A stretch of 13,087 nucleotides of DNA from JBMNUL01 sp050946255 (lineage in GTDB: Bacteria; Actinomycetota; Coriobacteriia; Coriobacteriales; CADBOM01): the NCBI GenBank assembly GCA_050946255.1, contig JBMNUL010000069.1, forward strand, positions 1 to 13,087, written 5' to 3'. Below the pieces are notes generated by a model, which saw nothing but the letters and a program-made list of their open reading frames with translations, was not told where the DNA came from and did no database searches. Shown piece after piece: positions 1-6,908 of this stretch. Position 1 is the first letter of the stretch, and each line of letters starts with the position of its first letter. The translations under genes were made by a program, and so were the position numbers.

Positions 1-556
1 ATTCACATTCGAAAGCACCGAGCTTGATCTTGCTGCCCGGCGTGATCTCGTTCATGTCGACATCGTGGAACCTGTGCTCGTCAAGCTTGCCCTCGATGAA
101 ACCCAAGGTGAGCTTGGTTCCGTAAATCGCAGTGCGGCAATCGAGGTCTTTCAGCACATAGGGAATTGCACCTGTGTGGTCCTCGTGCCCGTGCGTGATT
201 ATCAGCCCGCGGAGCTTGTGCGAGTTCTCGAGCACATAGGTATAGTCTGGCACCAGAAGATCTACTCCCGGGAAATCATCGTCCGGGAACATCATTCCCG
301 CATCAACGACTATCATGTCGTTGCCGTACTCGAACACCGTCATGTTCTTGCCGATGCCGTCGAGTCCGCCGAGCGGGATTATCTTCAGCTTCGTTGCGGA
401 CTTCTTTCCACCTTTGCCAGAACCTCTGCGCTTGCCTTTATTCTTGTTCTCTTCTTGCACGGTGGCATTTGCCCCATTGGAGCCATTTTTACCGTTGTGA
501 TTAGAGGAGGCCTTGTCCTGGTTCTTCTTGTGATTGGCCTTCTTGTTATCGCTCAA
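1..556 (-). CDS. rnj: Ribonuclease J, N-terminal part (gene continues past left edge)
   Basis: RNase J is a metallo-beta-lactamase-fold RNase with 5'-3' exonuclease and endonuclease activity, central to mRNA decay and rRNA maturation. The 185 visible residues show the zinc motif HGHEDHTG (about residues 122-129), preceded by the family's beta-strand signature IIPLGGLDGIGKN. The start is a TTG at 556-554: the next in-frame ATG lies inside the conserved fold, and a TAGGAG ribosome site stands ten bases upstream. That site begins on the TAG stop of dapA (570-572), so translation is probably coupled to dapA. Residues 1 to about 56 form a low-complexity extension rich in Asn, Lys and Gly, outside the catalytic fold. 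The C-terminal beta-CASP and dimerisation parts lie off the window. Identification is firm; assignment to J1 or J2 is not possible. Confidence 0.95.
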   Translation of the reverse strand, partial: MSDNKKANHKKNQDKASSNHNGKNGSNGANATVQEENKNKGKRRGSGKGGKKSATKLKIIPLGGLDGIGKNMTVFEYGNDMIVVDAGMMFPDDDFPGVDLLVPDYTYVLENSHKLRGLIITHGHEDHTGAIPYVLKDLDCRTAIYGTKLTLGFIEGKLDEHRFHDVDMNEITPGSKIKLGAFECE

Positions 557-569
557 GTTTATTCTTCTC

Positions 570-1466
570 CTATTTCAGGACACCCACTTCGCGCATGACC
601 TTCGCCAAGTGCTCCGACTGTTCCGGAGTGGCGTCGATGAGTGGGAGACGCAGGCCTCCAACTGGGAATCCCAAGAGCTTCAGGGCCTCTTTGACGAGTA
701 TCGGGTTAGTAGCCGCAAAGAGCTCTTTCATCAGCGGCTGCAGTTTGATATCGCATGCAACAGCGGTGGTGTGATCGCCGTTTGCCTGGGCCTCTACCAG
801 CTCCTTCATACGCTGAGGTGCCACGTTTGATGTAGTCGAGATGACTCCCTCGCCACCCAGTCCCATGATTGGGAGGGTGAGCGAATCGTCGCCAGAATAA
901 ACGAAGAAGTCATCGTCCGACTCGTCGATTATCTTCTTGATCTGCTCGAGGTTTCCGCTGGCCTCCTTGACCGCGATGATGTTCTCGACATCATTGGCGA
1001 GCCTGAGAGTGGTCTCGGGCAGCATGTTGATTCCGGTCCTACCCGGAATGTTGTACAGGATCACCGGCAAATCCACAGCCTCGGCAATAGTGCGGAAGTG
1101 ACGGTACATACCCTCCTGCGGAGGCTTGTTGTAATAGGGCACGACGAGCATGATCGCGTCCACGCCAAGCTTCACAACCTGCTTTGCGAAGTCGACGGAG
1201 TCTGCAGTGCAGTTGTCGCCAACGTTGGCAATAACCGGGGCCCTGCCGTCCACCGCTTCCACAACAGCTTTGAAAAGCTCGATCTTCTGTGGATAGAAGA
1301 CCGTGGGAGACTCACCGGTGGAACCATTGACGAGAAGGCCGTCGCTCCCCCCATCGAGGAGACGAATTGCCAGCTCTTGCGTGCGCGGAAGATCCAAATC
1401 GAGGTTGGAGTCAAACGGCGTGACCATCGCCGTTATGAGACGACCGAAAGGAGATCGGGTTTCCAT
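570..1466 (-). CDS. dapA: 4-hydroxy-tetrahydrodipicolinate synthase
   Basis: DapA condenses pyruvate with aspartate semialdehyde, the first committed step of diaminopimelate and lysine synthesis, in the cytoplasm. The 298-residue length is normal for this (beta/alpha)8 enzyme. The Schiff-base lysine is K167 in IIAVKEASGN; Y138 in LYNIPGRTG, R143 and the YYNKP tyrosine pair complete the active site. The usual GTTGE loop reads GSTGE here (S49), a conservative Thr-to-Ser change at a proton-relay position. The ATG at 1466 shares one base with the dapB stop (TAATG), and its ribosome site GGAGG lies inside the end of dapB, which indicates translational coupling. DapB, the next enzyme, is coded immediately upstream in the operon. 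Members of this superfamily include other aldolases, but pairing with dapB makes DapA very likely. Confidence 0.96.
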   Translation of the reverse strand: METRSPFGRLITAMVTPFDSNLDLDLPRTQELAIRLLDGGSDGLLVNGSTGESPTVFYPQKIELFKAVVEAVDGRAPVIANVGDNCTADSVDFAKQVVKLGVDAIMLVVPYYNKPPQEGMYRHFRTIAEAVDLPVILYNIPGRTGINMLPETTLRLANDVENIIAVKEASGNLEQIKKIIDESDDDFFVYSGDDSLTLPIMGLGGEGVISTTSNVAPQRMKELVEAQANGDHTTAVACDIKLQPLMKELFAATNPILVKEALKLLGFPVGGLRLPLIDATPEQSEHLAKVMREVGVLK

Positions 1467-2260
1467 TATTCCTCCATGAAGTTCTCTAGACCCACGATCA
1501 GCCCAGCCCTTTCGCCAACGTTCCTGATGGCAAGAAGCACTCCGGGCATATACGAGATGCGATCGTATGAATCGTGCCTGATCGTGAGCGTTTGTCCTAA
1601 TGAACCGAGTATAACCTCTTGATGGGCCACAAAGCCGTCAGATCTAACAGAATGCACTGGAACGCCCGAAATCAGGGCTCCCCTTGCACCCTCTCCACCA
1701 TCGACTTCGGTCTCCTTCCCTGGAGAGGTGCAGGTGAAGTCCCTGGCCCCAGCGATCATAGAGGCAGTGCGAATTGCGGTCCCACTTGGAGAATCCGCCT
1801 TGTGATTGTGGTGGTACTCGATGATCTCGCAATCTGGGAAGTACTTCGCGGCCATCTTGGAGAACATCATCATCAACACTGCACCAGTCGTGAAGTTGGG
1901 GGCCACGAACAGCGCCGTTCCCTCCGGGATCTTCTTCTCGAGCTCGGCAAGCTGCTCATCGGTGAGGCCGGTGGTGCCGATCACGCAATCAAGTGAATGC
2001 TCGAGTGCGATCTCGATACTGTGATAGACGGCCTTGGGATGAGTGAAGTCGACCATCACATCGGGAGAGGTGACCTCGATTGCCGCTGCGAGGTCTGTGA
2101 ATGAAGGAGCGATCTCCTTGCCTTCGTCCTCAACGCCGACTCCTTCCTCTGCAGAGATGTCAACGCCGGCACAGACCTCCATGTCGTCCTGAGAATTCAC
2201 AGCGTGAACTACCTTGCTTCCCATGCTGCCGAAGCATCCATTTACCAGCACCTTGATCAT
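1466..2260 (-). CDS. dapB: 4-hydroxy-tetrahydrodipicolinate reductase
   Basis: DapB reduces the product of DapA with NAD(P)H to tetrahydrodipicolinate in diaminopimelate/lysine synthesis. The 264-residue protein starts with the dinucleotide-binding loop VNGCFGSMG (Gly-x-x-Gly-x-Met-Gly, residues 8-14). It contains the family signature EYHHNHKADSPSGTA at 148-162, with the catalytic histidine H150 and the substrate-binding lysine K154. The start ATG (2260-2258) overlaps the TGA stop of the M16 peptidase gene as ATGA, a classic re-initiation junction. AAGGA lies about twelve bases upstream. Nothing is missing or truncated. The gene order dapB-dapA means the second enzyme is translated before the first. 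Confidence 0.97.
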   Translation of the reverse strand: MIKVLVNGCFGSMGSKVVHAVNSQDDMEVCAGVDISAEEGVGVEDEGKEIAPSFTDLAAAIEVTSPDVMVDFTHPKAVYHSIEIALEHSLDCVIGTTGLTDEQLAELEKKIPEGTALFVAPNFTTGAVLMMMFSKMAAKYFPDCEIIEYHHNHKADSPSGTAIRTASMIAGARDFTCTSPGKETEVDGGEGARGALISGVPVHSVRSDGFVAHQEVILGSLGQTLTIRHDSYDRISYMPGVLLAIRNVGERAGLIVGLENFMEE

Positions 2261-3528
2261 AGTTCGATCACATCCTTGAGAACACTTTCTACTTCCCGTT
2301 CTTGCAGCGGGCTCACAATCGCAACCGAGGGCTTCTGAGTTAGAACTTCGGAAGCCACCTTCGAGATGTCGTCGAGAGTGACCCGCTTGTATTCCTCGAT
2401 TATCTCATCTAATGAGAGAATTGGAGTGCCCTGCATGGCATTTTTCCCCAACTTCATCATGTGGTTGCGCGTAGATTCGTCGGAAAGGGTCGTCAAACCC
2501 ACGGCATATGCCCTGACCCTGTCGAGCTCTTCCTGCGTGAGACCGCCTTCGACGACCTTCGCAAGCTCCTCCTGCACGACCTCCACCACCTTGGCGATGT
2601 TCTCCGGACGGGTGCCGGCATAGATCACGAACGAGCCAATCCCCTCGTAGGCGTTCGAGCCCGCGTACACGGAATAGGCAAGCCCCCTCTTCTCGCGGAT
2701 TTCCTGGAAGAGCCGGGACGACATGCCACCTCCGAGCGCAGTTTCGAGAAGGCTCATAGCGAACCTGTCGTCATGACCTGCCGGAAGTCCGTACATCCCG
2801 AGGAGTATGTTGGCCTGCTCTGTATCCTTCTTCTCAGCGACGAGGAACTTCCTGTTCTTCTCGGGGGTGTAGACGCGCAGGTTGCGTTCCTTGCCAGATT
2901 CCATTTCGCCGAGGTACTTCTCGCTGAGCTCCACCAGCTTGGAGTGGTCGATGTTCCCAGAGGCGGCAATCACGCAATTGGCGGCATGATAGTGCTTCTG
3001 CTGGTATCTCTCGAGGTCGTCATGGGTGAAGCTCCCCACGCTCTCACGGGTTCCGAGCACCGGCCGACCAATCGTCTGGGTGGGGAAAAGCTCATCTCCC
3101 AACAGGTCGTACACATGGTCGTCGGGAGTGTCCTCGGCCCTCGCGATCTCCTCGATCACGACCTTGCGCTCCGACTCGACCTCCTTGCTCGGGAATGTGG
3201 AGTGGAGCAACATGTCCGCTAAGATCTCGAACGACTGCTCGAGCGCGGTGTCGACGCACCTTGCGTAGAAGCACGTGAACTCGCGGCTGGTGAATGCATT
3301 TGATTCAGCTCCCAGGCTGTCGAAGTCAATCGAGATCTGCGCGGCAGCACGCTTCTCGGTTCCCTTGAACCTCATGTGCTCCATGAAATGGCTGAGCCCC
3401 GCCTCGTCTGGTGTCTCGTCGCGTGAGCCGACGCGATACCAGATTCCAAGGGTCACGGAACGCACACCGGGACGCTTCTCGCTCAGCACCGTGGCGCCGT
3501 TGCTGAGGATGGTCTTGTCGTAGTTCAT
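2257..3528 (-). CDS. M16-family zinc metallopeptidase (YmxG/MlpA-like, processing-peptidase type)
   Basis: This is a single-unit M16B peptidase of about 423 residues, related to the mitochondrial processing peptidase beta subunit and to Bacillus MlpA/YmxG. The inverted zinc motif HFMEH is at residues 47-51. The third ligand is E127 in VVIEEIARAED, 76 residues after H51, the expected spacing. The C-terminal half carries the Arg/Tyr-type motif RGLAYSVYAG. No signal peptide or membrane segment is visible, so it is probably cytoplasmic. I chose the ATG at 3528 (MNYDKTILSNG) because the family begins just before this strand and AAAGG stands ten bases upstream; the open frame continues to 3576 without family-like sequence. 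Its place between pnp and the dap/rnj genes matches a conserved cluster in Gram-positive bacteria. Its physiological substrate is not known to me. Confidence 0.9.
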   Translation of the reverse strand: MNYDKTILSNGATVLSEKRPGVRSVTLGIWYRVGSRDETPDEAGLSHFMEHMRFKGTEKRAAAQISIDFDSLGAESNAFTSREFTCFYARCVDTALEQSFEILADMLLHSTFPSKEVESERKVVIEEIARAEDTPDDHVYDLLGDELFPTQTIGRPVLGTRESVGSFTHDDLERYQQKHYHAANCVIAASGNIDHSKLVELSEKYLGEMESGKERNLRVYTPEKNRKFLVAEKKDTEQANILLGMYGLPAGHDDRFAMSLLETALGGGMSSRLFQEIREKRGLAYSVYAGSNAYEGIGSFVIYAGTRPENIAKVVEVVQEELAKVVEGGLTQEELDRVRAYAVGLTTLSDESTRNHMMKLGKNAMQGTPILSLDEIIEEYKRVTLDDISKVASEVLTQKPSVAIVSPLQEREVESVLKDVIEL

Positions 3529-3553
3529 TGAATGAATGGCCTTTCTGCAAGAC

Positions 3554-3583
3554 CCCGGTCGGCACACTTGGTGCAAGACCGGG
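3554..3583 (-). repeat. Inverted repeat in M16 peptidase leader
   Basis: CCCGGTC at 3554-3560 is the exact complement of GACCGGG at 3577-3583, and GCAC/GTGC pair inside it around an ACTTG loop. The hairpin lies about 25 bases upstream of the M16 peptidase start in the minus-strand transcript. No T-run follows, so it is not a standard Rho-independent terminator. It could protect or punctuate the pnp-M16 message, or be an operator. Confidence 0.5.
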
Positions 3584-3595
3584 AATCCTTGCCGA

Positions 3596-3627
3596 GCGGG
3601 TCGGGGCTACATGGCCCCGTTGCCCGC
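3596..3627 (-). repeat. GC-rich hairpin in the pnp-M16 spacer
   Basis: CGGGGC at 3602-3607 pairs with GCCCCG at 3614-3619 around a six-base loop, and the stem continues with GCGGG (3596-3600) against CCCGC (3623-3627). The transcript after it (minus direction) reads TCGGCAAGG, without a T-run, so termination is doubtful. The T-run lies on the wrong side for the minus strand. An mRNA 3'-end stabiliser or processing site for pnp is a reasonable inference. Confidence 0.5.
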
Positions 3628-3645
3628 AAAATCTCTAATTTGGGA

Positions 3646-3762
3646 AGCAGCTTGAGGCTTCTGCAGCAGCTTCGGCTCTCCTCGCAATACACGCGATAGC
3701 AGCCAGCAGCTTGAGGTTTCCGCAGCGGCTTCGGCTCTCCTCGTCCCACTCGATCGCAGTTC
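3646..3762. repeat. Two-copy tandem repeat, 59-base period
   Basis: A 39-base core at 3646-3684 recurs at 3705-3743 with three substitutions (36 of 39 identical). The linkers after each copy also resemble each other (both end in a cgat-gcag sequence), giving a unit of about 59 bases. The repeats fill the spacer between pnp and the M16 peptidase gene, and no convincing gene covers them. Possible roles are an RNA-processing element or simply a local duplication. Only two copies exist in the window. Confidence 0.7.
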
Positions 3763-3822
3763 CCACACGATTACCATCAGCATCAGTGGAGCCTCCTGCA
3801 ATCGCCTTCTGCGGTCTAGGAC

Positions 3823-6057
3823 CTAGGACTGATGACGACGCCTCGGCTCACGCCTGTTGTGGCTATCGTCATTGCGGTTGCTATGTCCGCTGTTCCCGCG
3901 GTTCCCGTTGCCACGGTTCCCGCCACGGCTCCCGTTTCCACGATGCCCGTCGCCATCGTCGCCATGGTCGACGTGCACGGCTTCGGGCTTCTCCAGCCTG
4001 TCAAGGGAGATCTTGCCCTTCTCGTCGATCTCGGTAACCACTACATGTACCTCGTCACCGATGCTGAGCATGTCCTCAACCTTGTCGATGCGGCCCTTTG
4101 CGATCTTGGAGATGTGCAGCAGACCGTCCTTCGATGCGGTGAGCTCGATGAAGGCTCCGAACGGCTGAATCGAAACGACCTTGCCGTAGAACTCCTCGCC
4201 GATCTCGGGCTCGCGGACGATGTCCTCGATCATCTTCTTGGCATCCTCGCCACCGGTATCGCTCGAGGCGATGAAGATTGTTCCGTCCTCCTCGATATCG
4301 ATCGAGGCTCCGGTCTCCTCCTGGATTCCGCGGATGACCTTTCCGCCGGACCCGATGACCTCGCGGATCTTGTCCACGGAGATGTGCATCGTGATGATGC
4401 GTGGCGCGTACTTGGAAAGCTGGTCCCTGTATGTTGGGATCTCCGCCAGCATCGCGTCGAGGATAAAGGCGCGGCCCTTCTTGGCCTGCTGGAGTGCCTC
4501 GCCGAGGATTTCGACAGTGAGACCCTTGGCCTTGTTGTCCATCTGAAGTGCCGTTATTCCCTTCTCGGTGCCGCAGACCTTGAAGTCCATGTCGCCGAGG
4601 AAGTCCTCGAGTCCCTGGATATCGGTGAGGATGGCGACCTTGTCGCCCTCCTTGATGAGCCCCATTGCCACTCCGGAAACCGGGCGCTTGATAGGCACGC
4701 CAGCGTCCATGAGAGCGAGGGTAGAACCGCAGGTCGAGGCCATAGAGGACGAACCGTTGGACTCCATGACCTCGGAGACCACGCGAATCGTGTAGGGGAA
4801 CTCGTCCTCGTCCGGAATCACATAGCGAAGCGCTCGTTCTGCCAAGGCGCCATGACCAACCTCGCGGCGTTTCGGGCTGCCCATGCGCCCGACCTCTCCG
4901 GTGCAATACGGCGGGAAGTTGTAGTGGTGGATGTAGCGCTTGCCCTCCTGGGGGTCAATCGTGTCGAAGCGCTGCCACTCGTTGAGCATTCCCAAAGTGC
5001 AGACGGAGAGCACCTGGGTCTGCCCACGCTGGAACAGCCCCGAGCCATGGACGCGGGGCAGATAGCCCGCCTTGATGTAGAGAGGGCGAATCTCGTCTAC
5101 CTTGCGGCCGTCGACGCGCTCGCCAGTATCCAAGATCATCGCGCGCATCGTCTTCTTCTCGAGGGCCTTGAACTGGGCAGCTATCTCGCTTGCCCACTCC
5201 TCCTGCTCTTCCTCGGTGAACGAGGCGATGACCTCCTCCTTGAGGGCGGCAACCTTGTCGGTGCGGGAGAGCTTGTCGGCGTCCTTGAGTGCACTGTCCA
5301 TCTGGTCTGCATACGCGAACACGCGCTGCTGGACCTCCTCGATGGGAAGGCTGATCGGCCACTCCTTGGGCTCCGGGTTCACCTTGTCGATGAACTCCTG
5401 CTGCTTTGCGCAGAACTCGCCGAGCACCTTCTGTCCAAATGCGAAGGCGTCGAGCATCTCCTCTTCTGGAATCTCCTCGCCGCCGGCCTCCACCATGCAG
5501 ATGTAGTCAGCGGTTCCAGCCAAGGTGAGGTCGAGATCGGAGATCTCCTCCTCCTCGAACGTGGGGTTGACGATGTACTCGTGGGTCTCGCGGTTGCGCC
5601 CGATGCGCACACCGGCAACTGGCCCCTCGAACGGGGCACTGCCTACCATGAGCGCTGCAGATGCACCCATGATCGAGATGACGTCTGGTGGGTTGATCTG
5701 ATCTGCGACCAGGGGCATGGCCACGATATGGACCTCATTGCGGAATCCATCTGGGAATCCTGGGCGGATAGGACGGTCGATCATCCTGGCGGTCAGCGTG
5801 CCCTTCTCGGAGGGACGTCCCTCGCGCTTGAGGTATCCGCCGGGAATCCTTCCCACTGCGTACATGTGCTCGATGAAGTCCACGGTCAGCGGGAAGAAGT
5901 CGTAGTCCTTCTGCTCCTTCGAAACCACCGCTGTGACGAGAACCGTGGTCTCACCCTGGGTGACGACAACCGCTCCCGTTGCCTGCTTTGCAAGCTCACC
6001 GGTGGAAAGCGTGTACTGCTTGCCGTATAGCTCGAAGGACTCTGTGATTTTTTCCAT
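3823..6057 (-). CDS. pnp: Polyribonucleotide nucleotidyltransferase (PNPase)
   Basis: PNPase degrades RNA 3'-5' by phosphorolysis and can add heteropolymeric tails; it works as a trimer, often with RNase J or RNase E. The 744 residues show the full family order: a first RNase PH domain with YLKREGRPSEKGTLTAR near residue 75 (FFRR loop reading YLKR), an alpha-helical linker, and a second RNase PH domain with the catalytic aspartates in EDFLGDMDFKV. A KH domain (IREVIGSGGKVIRG) and an S1 domain (GKVVSIQPFGAFIEL) follow. Residues 695-744 form a Gly/Asn/Arg-rich tail with RGN and RGG repeats, outside any standard domain. I chose the ATG at 6057 because the family begins MEKITESFELYGK and GGAAAGAG stands just upstream; the open frame extends to 6156 but codes non-family residues. 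rpsO lies directly upstream, as is usual. Confidence 0.97.
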   Translation of the reverse strand: MEKITESFELYGKQYTLSTGELAKQATGAVVVTQGETTVLVTAVVSKEQKDYDFFPLTVDFIEHMYAVGRIPGGYLKREGRPSEKGTLTARMIDRPIRPGFPDGFRNEVHIVAMPLVADQINPPDVISIMGASAALMVGSAPFEGPVAGVRIGRNRETHEYIVNPTFEEEEISDLDLTLAGTADYICMVEAGGEEIPEEEMLDAFAFGQKVLGEFCAKQQEFIDKVNPEPKEWPISLPIEEVQQRVFAYADQMDSALKDADKLSRTDKVAALKEEVIASFTEEEQEEWASEIAAQFKALEKKTMRAMILDTGERVDGRKVDEIRPLYIKAGYLPRVHGSGLFQRGQTQVLSVCTLGMLNEWQRFDTIDPQEGKRYIHHYNFPPYCTGEVGRMGSPKRREVGHGALAERALRYVIPDEDEFPYTIRVVSEVMESNGSSSMASTCGSTLALMDAGVPIKRPVSGVAMGLIKEGDKVAILTDIQGLEDFLGDMDFKVCGTEKGITALQMDNKAKGLTVEILGEALQQAKKGRAFILDAMLAEIPTYRDQLSKYAPRIITMHISVDKIREVIGSGGKVIRGIQEETGASIDIEEDGTIFIASSDTGGEDAKKMIEDIVREPEIGEEFYGKVVSIQPFGAFIELTASKDGLLHISKIAKGRIDKVEDMLSIGDEVHVVVTEIDEKGKISLDRLEKPEAVHVDHGDDGDGHRGNGSRGGNRGNGNRGNSGHSNRNDDSHNRREPRRRHQS

Positions 6058-6079
6058 TTTTCTCTTTCCATTCTCTTCG

Positions 6080-6123
6080 TCGACGCCCTTTGCGTCGAAG
6101 CCTACTTCGGATCTTCGAAGCAG
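6080..6123 (-). promoter_or_regulatory. Two consecutive stem-loops in the pnp leader
   Basis: TCGACGC (6080-6086) pairs perfectly with GCGTCGA (6092-6098) around a five-base loop. Next to it CTACTTCG (6102-6109) pairs with CGAAGCAG (6116-6123), with one G-U pair in the minus-strand RNA. Both lie 20-70 bases upstream of the pnp start codon. In E. coli, pnp controls itself through an RNase III-cut leader hairpin; a similar role here is inference from position and structure only. Confidence 0.5.
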
Positions 6124-6260
6124 CTCCAAAAATCCTCGCCTCAAGCGCTCCGGCACGTTCTTTCAATGCCTGGCGCTTGTGTCATCCGGATTCGTGGATG
6201 CCATCGTCCTCAGACCCACGATCGATGCGGTCACCTCGGCCACACCGACCGCCAAATGAA

Positions 6261-6286
6261 CAAAAGGGGAACCTTCTGGCTCCCCC
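6261..6286 (-). terminator. Rho-independent terminator of rpsO
   Basis: In the minus direction, GGGGAGCC pairs with GGTTCCCC (6266-6285, one G-U pair) around an AGAA tetraloop, and TTTTGTT follows at once. It lies about 20 bases after the rpsO stop codon. Some readthrough into pnp or a separate pnp promoter in 6124-6260 would be needed; I see no convincing -35/-10 pair there. Confidence 0.85.
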
Positions 6287-6307
6287 ATTGTCGTTCGCGA
6301 ATTTGAA

Positions 6308-6583
6308 TTAGGCGTTGTCTCGAATTCCAAGTTCCGCAATCAGGTTACGATATTTATCGATGTCCTGATCTTTGATGTAGGTCAGCAAGCGGCGGCGCTT
6401 ACCTACGAGCATCAGCAGACCTCGACGGGTGTGATGATCCTTCGGATGTGTCTTGAGATGCTCAGTGAGATTGCGGATGCGCGCTGAAAGAATTGCGACC
6501 TGCACTTCTGGGGAACCGGAATCGTGCTCGTCCTTGCCGAATTTCTTGATGAGCTCGGCCTTCTCTTCTTTGCTGACAGCCAT
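6308..6583 (-). CDS. rpsO: 30S ribosomal protein S15
   Basis: S15 binds 16S rRNA early in assembly of the small-subunit platform and forms a bridge to the large subunit. The 91-residue protein has the family's standard length and hallmark segments: DSGSPEVQVAILSARI, LTEHLKTHPKDHHTRRGLLMLVGKRRRLLTY and the C-terminal YRNLIAELGIR. The start ATG at 6583 is preceded by AAAGGTGG, part of which can pair with bases next to the start codon. Its transcript ends in a clear terminator before pnp. In many bacteria S15 represses its own translation through its leader; see the leader entry. Confidence 0.98.
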   Translation of the reverse strand: MAVSKEEKAELIKKFGKDEHDSGSPEVQVAILSARIRNLTEHLKTHPKDHHTRRGLLMLVGKRRRLLTYIKDQDIDKYRNLIAELGIRDNA

Positions 6584-6646
6584 GTGGCTACCACCTTTCC
6601 ATTAGTCCGCCTTGAGCTGAGTGAGCCGTCGGTGGAGTCGGCAGAC
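6584..6646 (-). promoter_or_regulatory. Structured rpsO leader, candidate S15 autoregulatory RNA
   Basis: In the minus-strand RNA, GUCUGCC (6646-6640) can pair with GGCGGAC (6611-6605), seven pairs with one G-U. Closer to the gene, GUGG and CCAC (6594-6584) form a small hairpin around UAG that takes up part of the AAGGUGG ribosome site right before the start codon. S15 leaders with unrelated structures are known in several phyla. I do not recognise this one as any described class, so the role is inferred. Confidence 0.4.
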
Positions 6647-6676
6647 GCAGCAAAAGGTAATTGAAACAGTTTGCCA

Positions 6677-6682
6677 AGTATA
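6677..6682 (-). promoter_or_regulatory. Possible -10 box of the rpsO promoter
   Basis: TATACT reads in the minus direction at 6682-6677, about 95 bases before the rpsO start, which would place transcription start near 6670. No good TTGACA-like hexamer lies at 16-18 bases upstream (TTGGCC is 21 away), so the call is weak. Confidence 0.35.
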
Positions 6683-6847
6683 AACCAGTTGCAGATACCA
6701 CGCGGCCAAACGCAACGCAGATGGCTGGTCATGGGACAAGCAAGAGGGGCAGACGGTGCAATTGCAGATTTTCTCCACATAGGCTGTGGCTTCGAGTAGA
6801 CCTCGGCATTAGTCAATCTCCACCCACACTCACAAGCACTGGATACG

Positions 6848-6875
6848 TTGAACTCTTGGACGCTAGATATATAGT
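6848..6875 (+). promoter_or_regulatory. Promoter of the PNPOx-like flavoprotein gene
   Basis: TTGAAC at 6848-6853 and TATAGT at 6870-6875 are separated by 16 bases, a good housekeeping sigma-factor match. The predicted start, around 6882, leaves a short leader with AGGAGG at 6897-6902 before the ATG at 6909. The rest of 6584-6908 holds the rpsO leader and its upstream region; I see no further gene in it. Confidence 0.6.
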
Positions 6876-6908
6876 AGGGACAGTTGTCTATTTGACAGGA
6901 GGCAAAGC

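Noticed and set aside
2461..3222. Long plus-strand frame opposite the M16 peptidase gene, and similar ones opposite the glycyl radical enzyme (8542-9270) and the reductase (11109-12311)
   Set aside because: All lie fully inside well-supported minus-strand genes and have no recognisable motifs.
3525..3749. Minus-strand frames of 64-74 codons across the pnp-M16 spacer
   Set aside because: They are formed by the two tandem repeats and hairpins; the translations are rich in Cys, Arg and Pro without any domain, and their ends run into the start of the M16 gene.
3646..3762. CRISPR-like repeat pair
   Set aside because: Only two imperfect copies exist, the 20-base linkers resemble each other, unlike CRISPR spacers, and no cas gene is present.
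3832..6030. A 732-residue open frame on the plus strand, opposite pnp
   Set aside because: It is a mirror of the GC-biased third codon positions of pnp. Its translation is compositionally odd (Leu/Asp/Val/His-rich) with no family motifs, while the opposite strand codes an unmistakable PNPase.
6058..6156. Longer pnp starting upstream at 6156
   Set aside because: The extra 33 residues are unlike any PNPase N-terminus and overlap the leader stem-loops; the ATG at 6057 has a suitable ribosome site.
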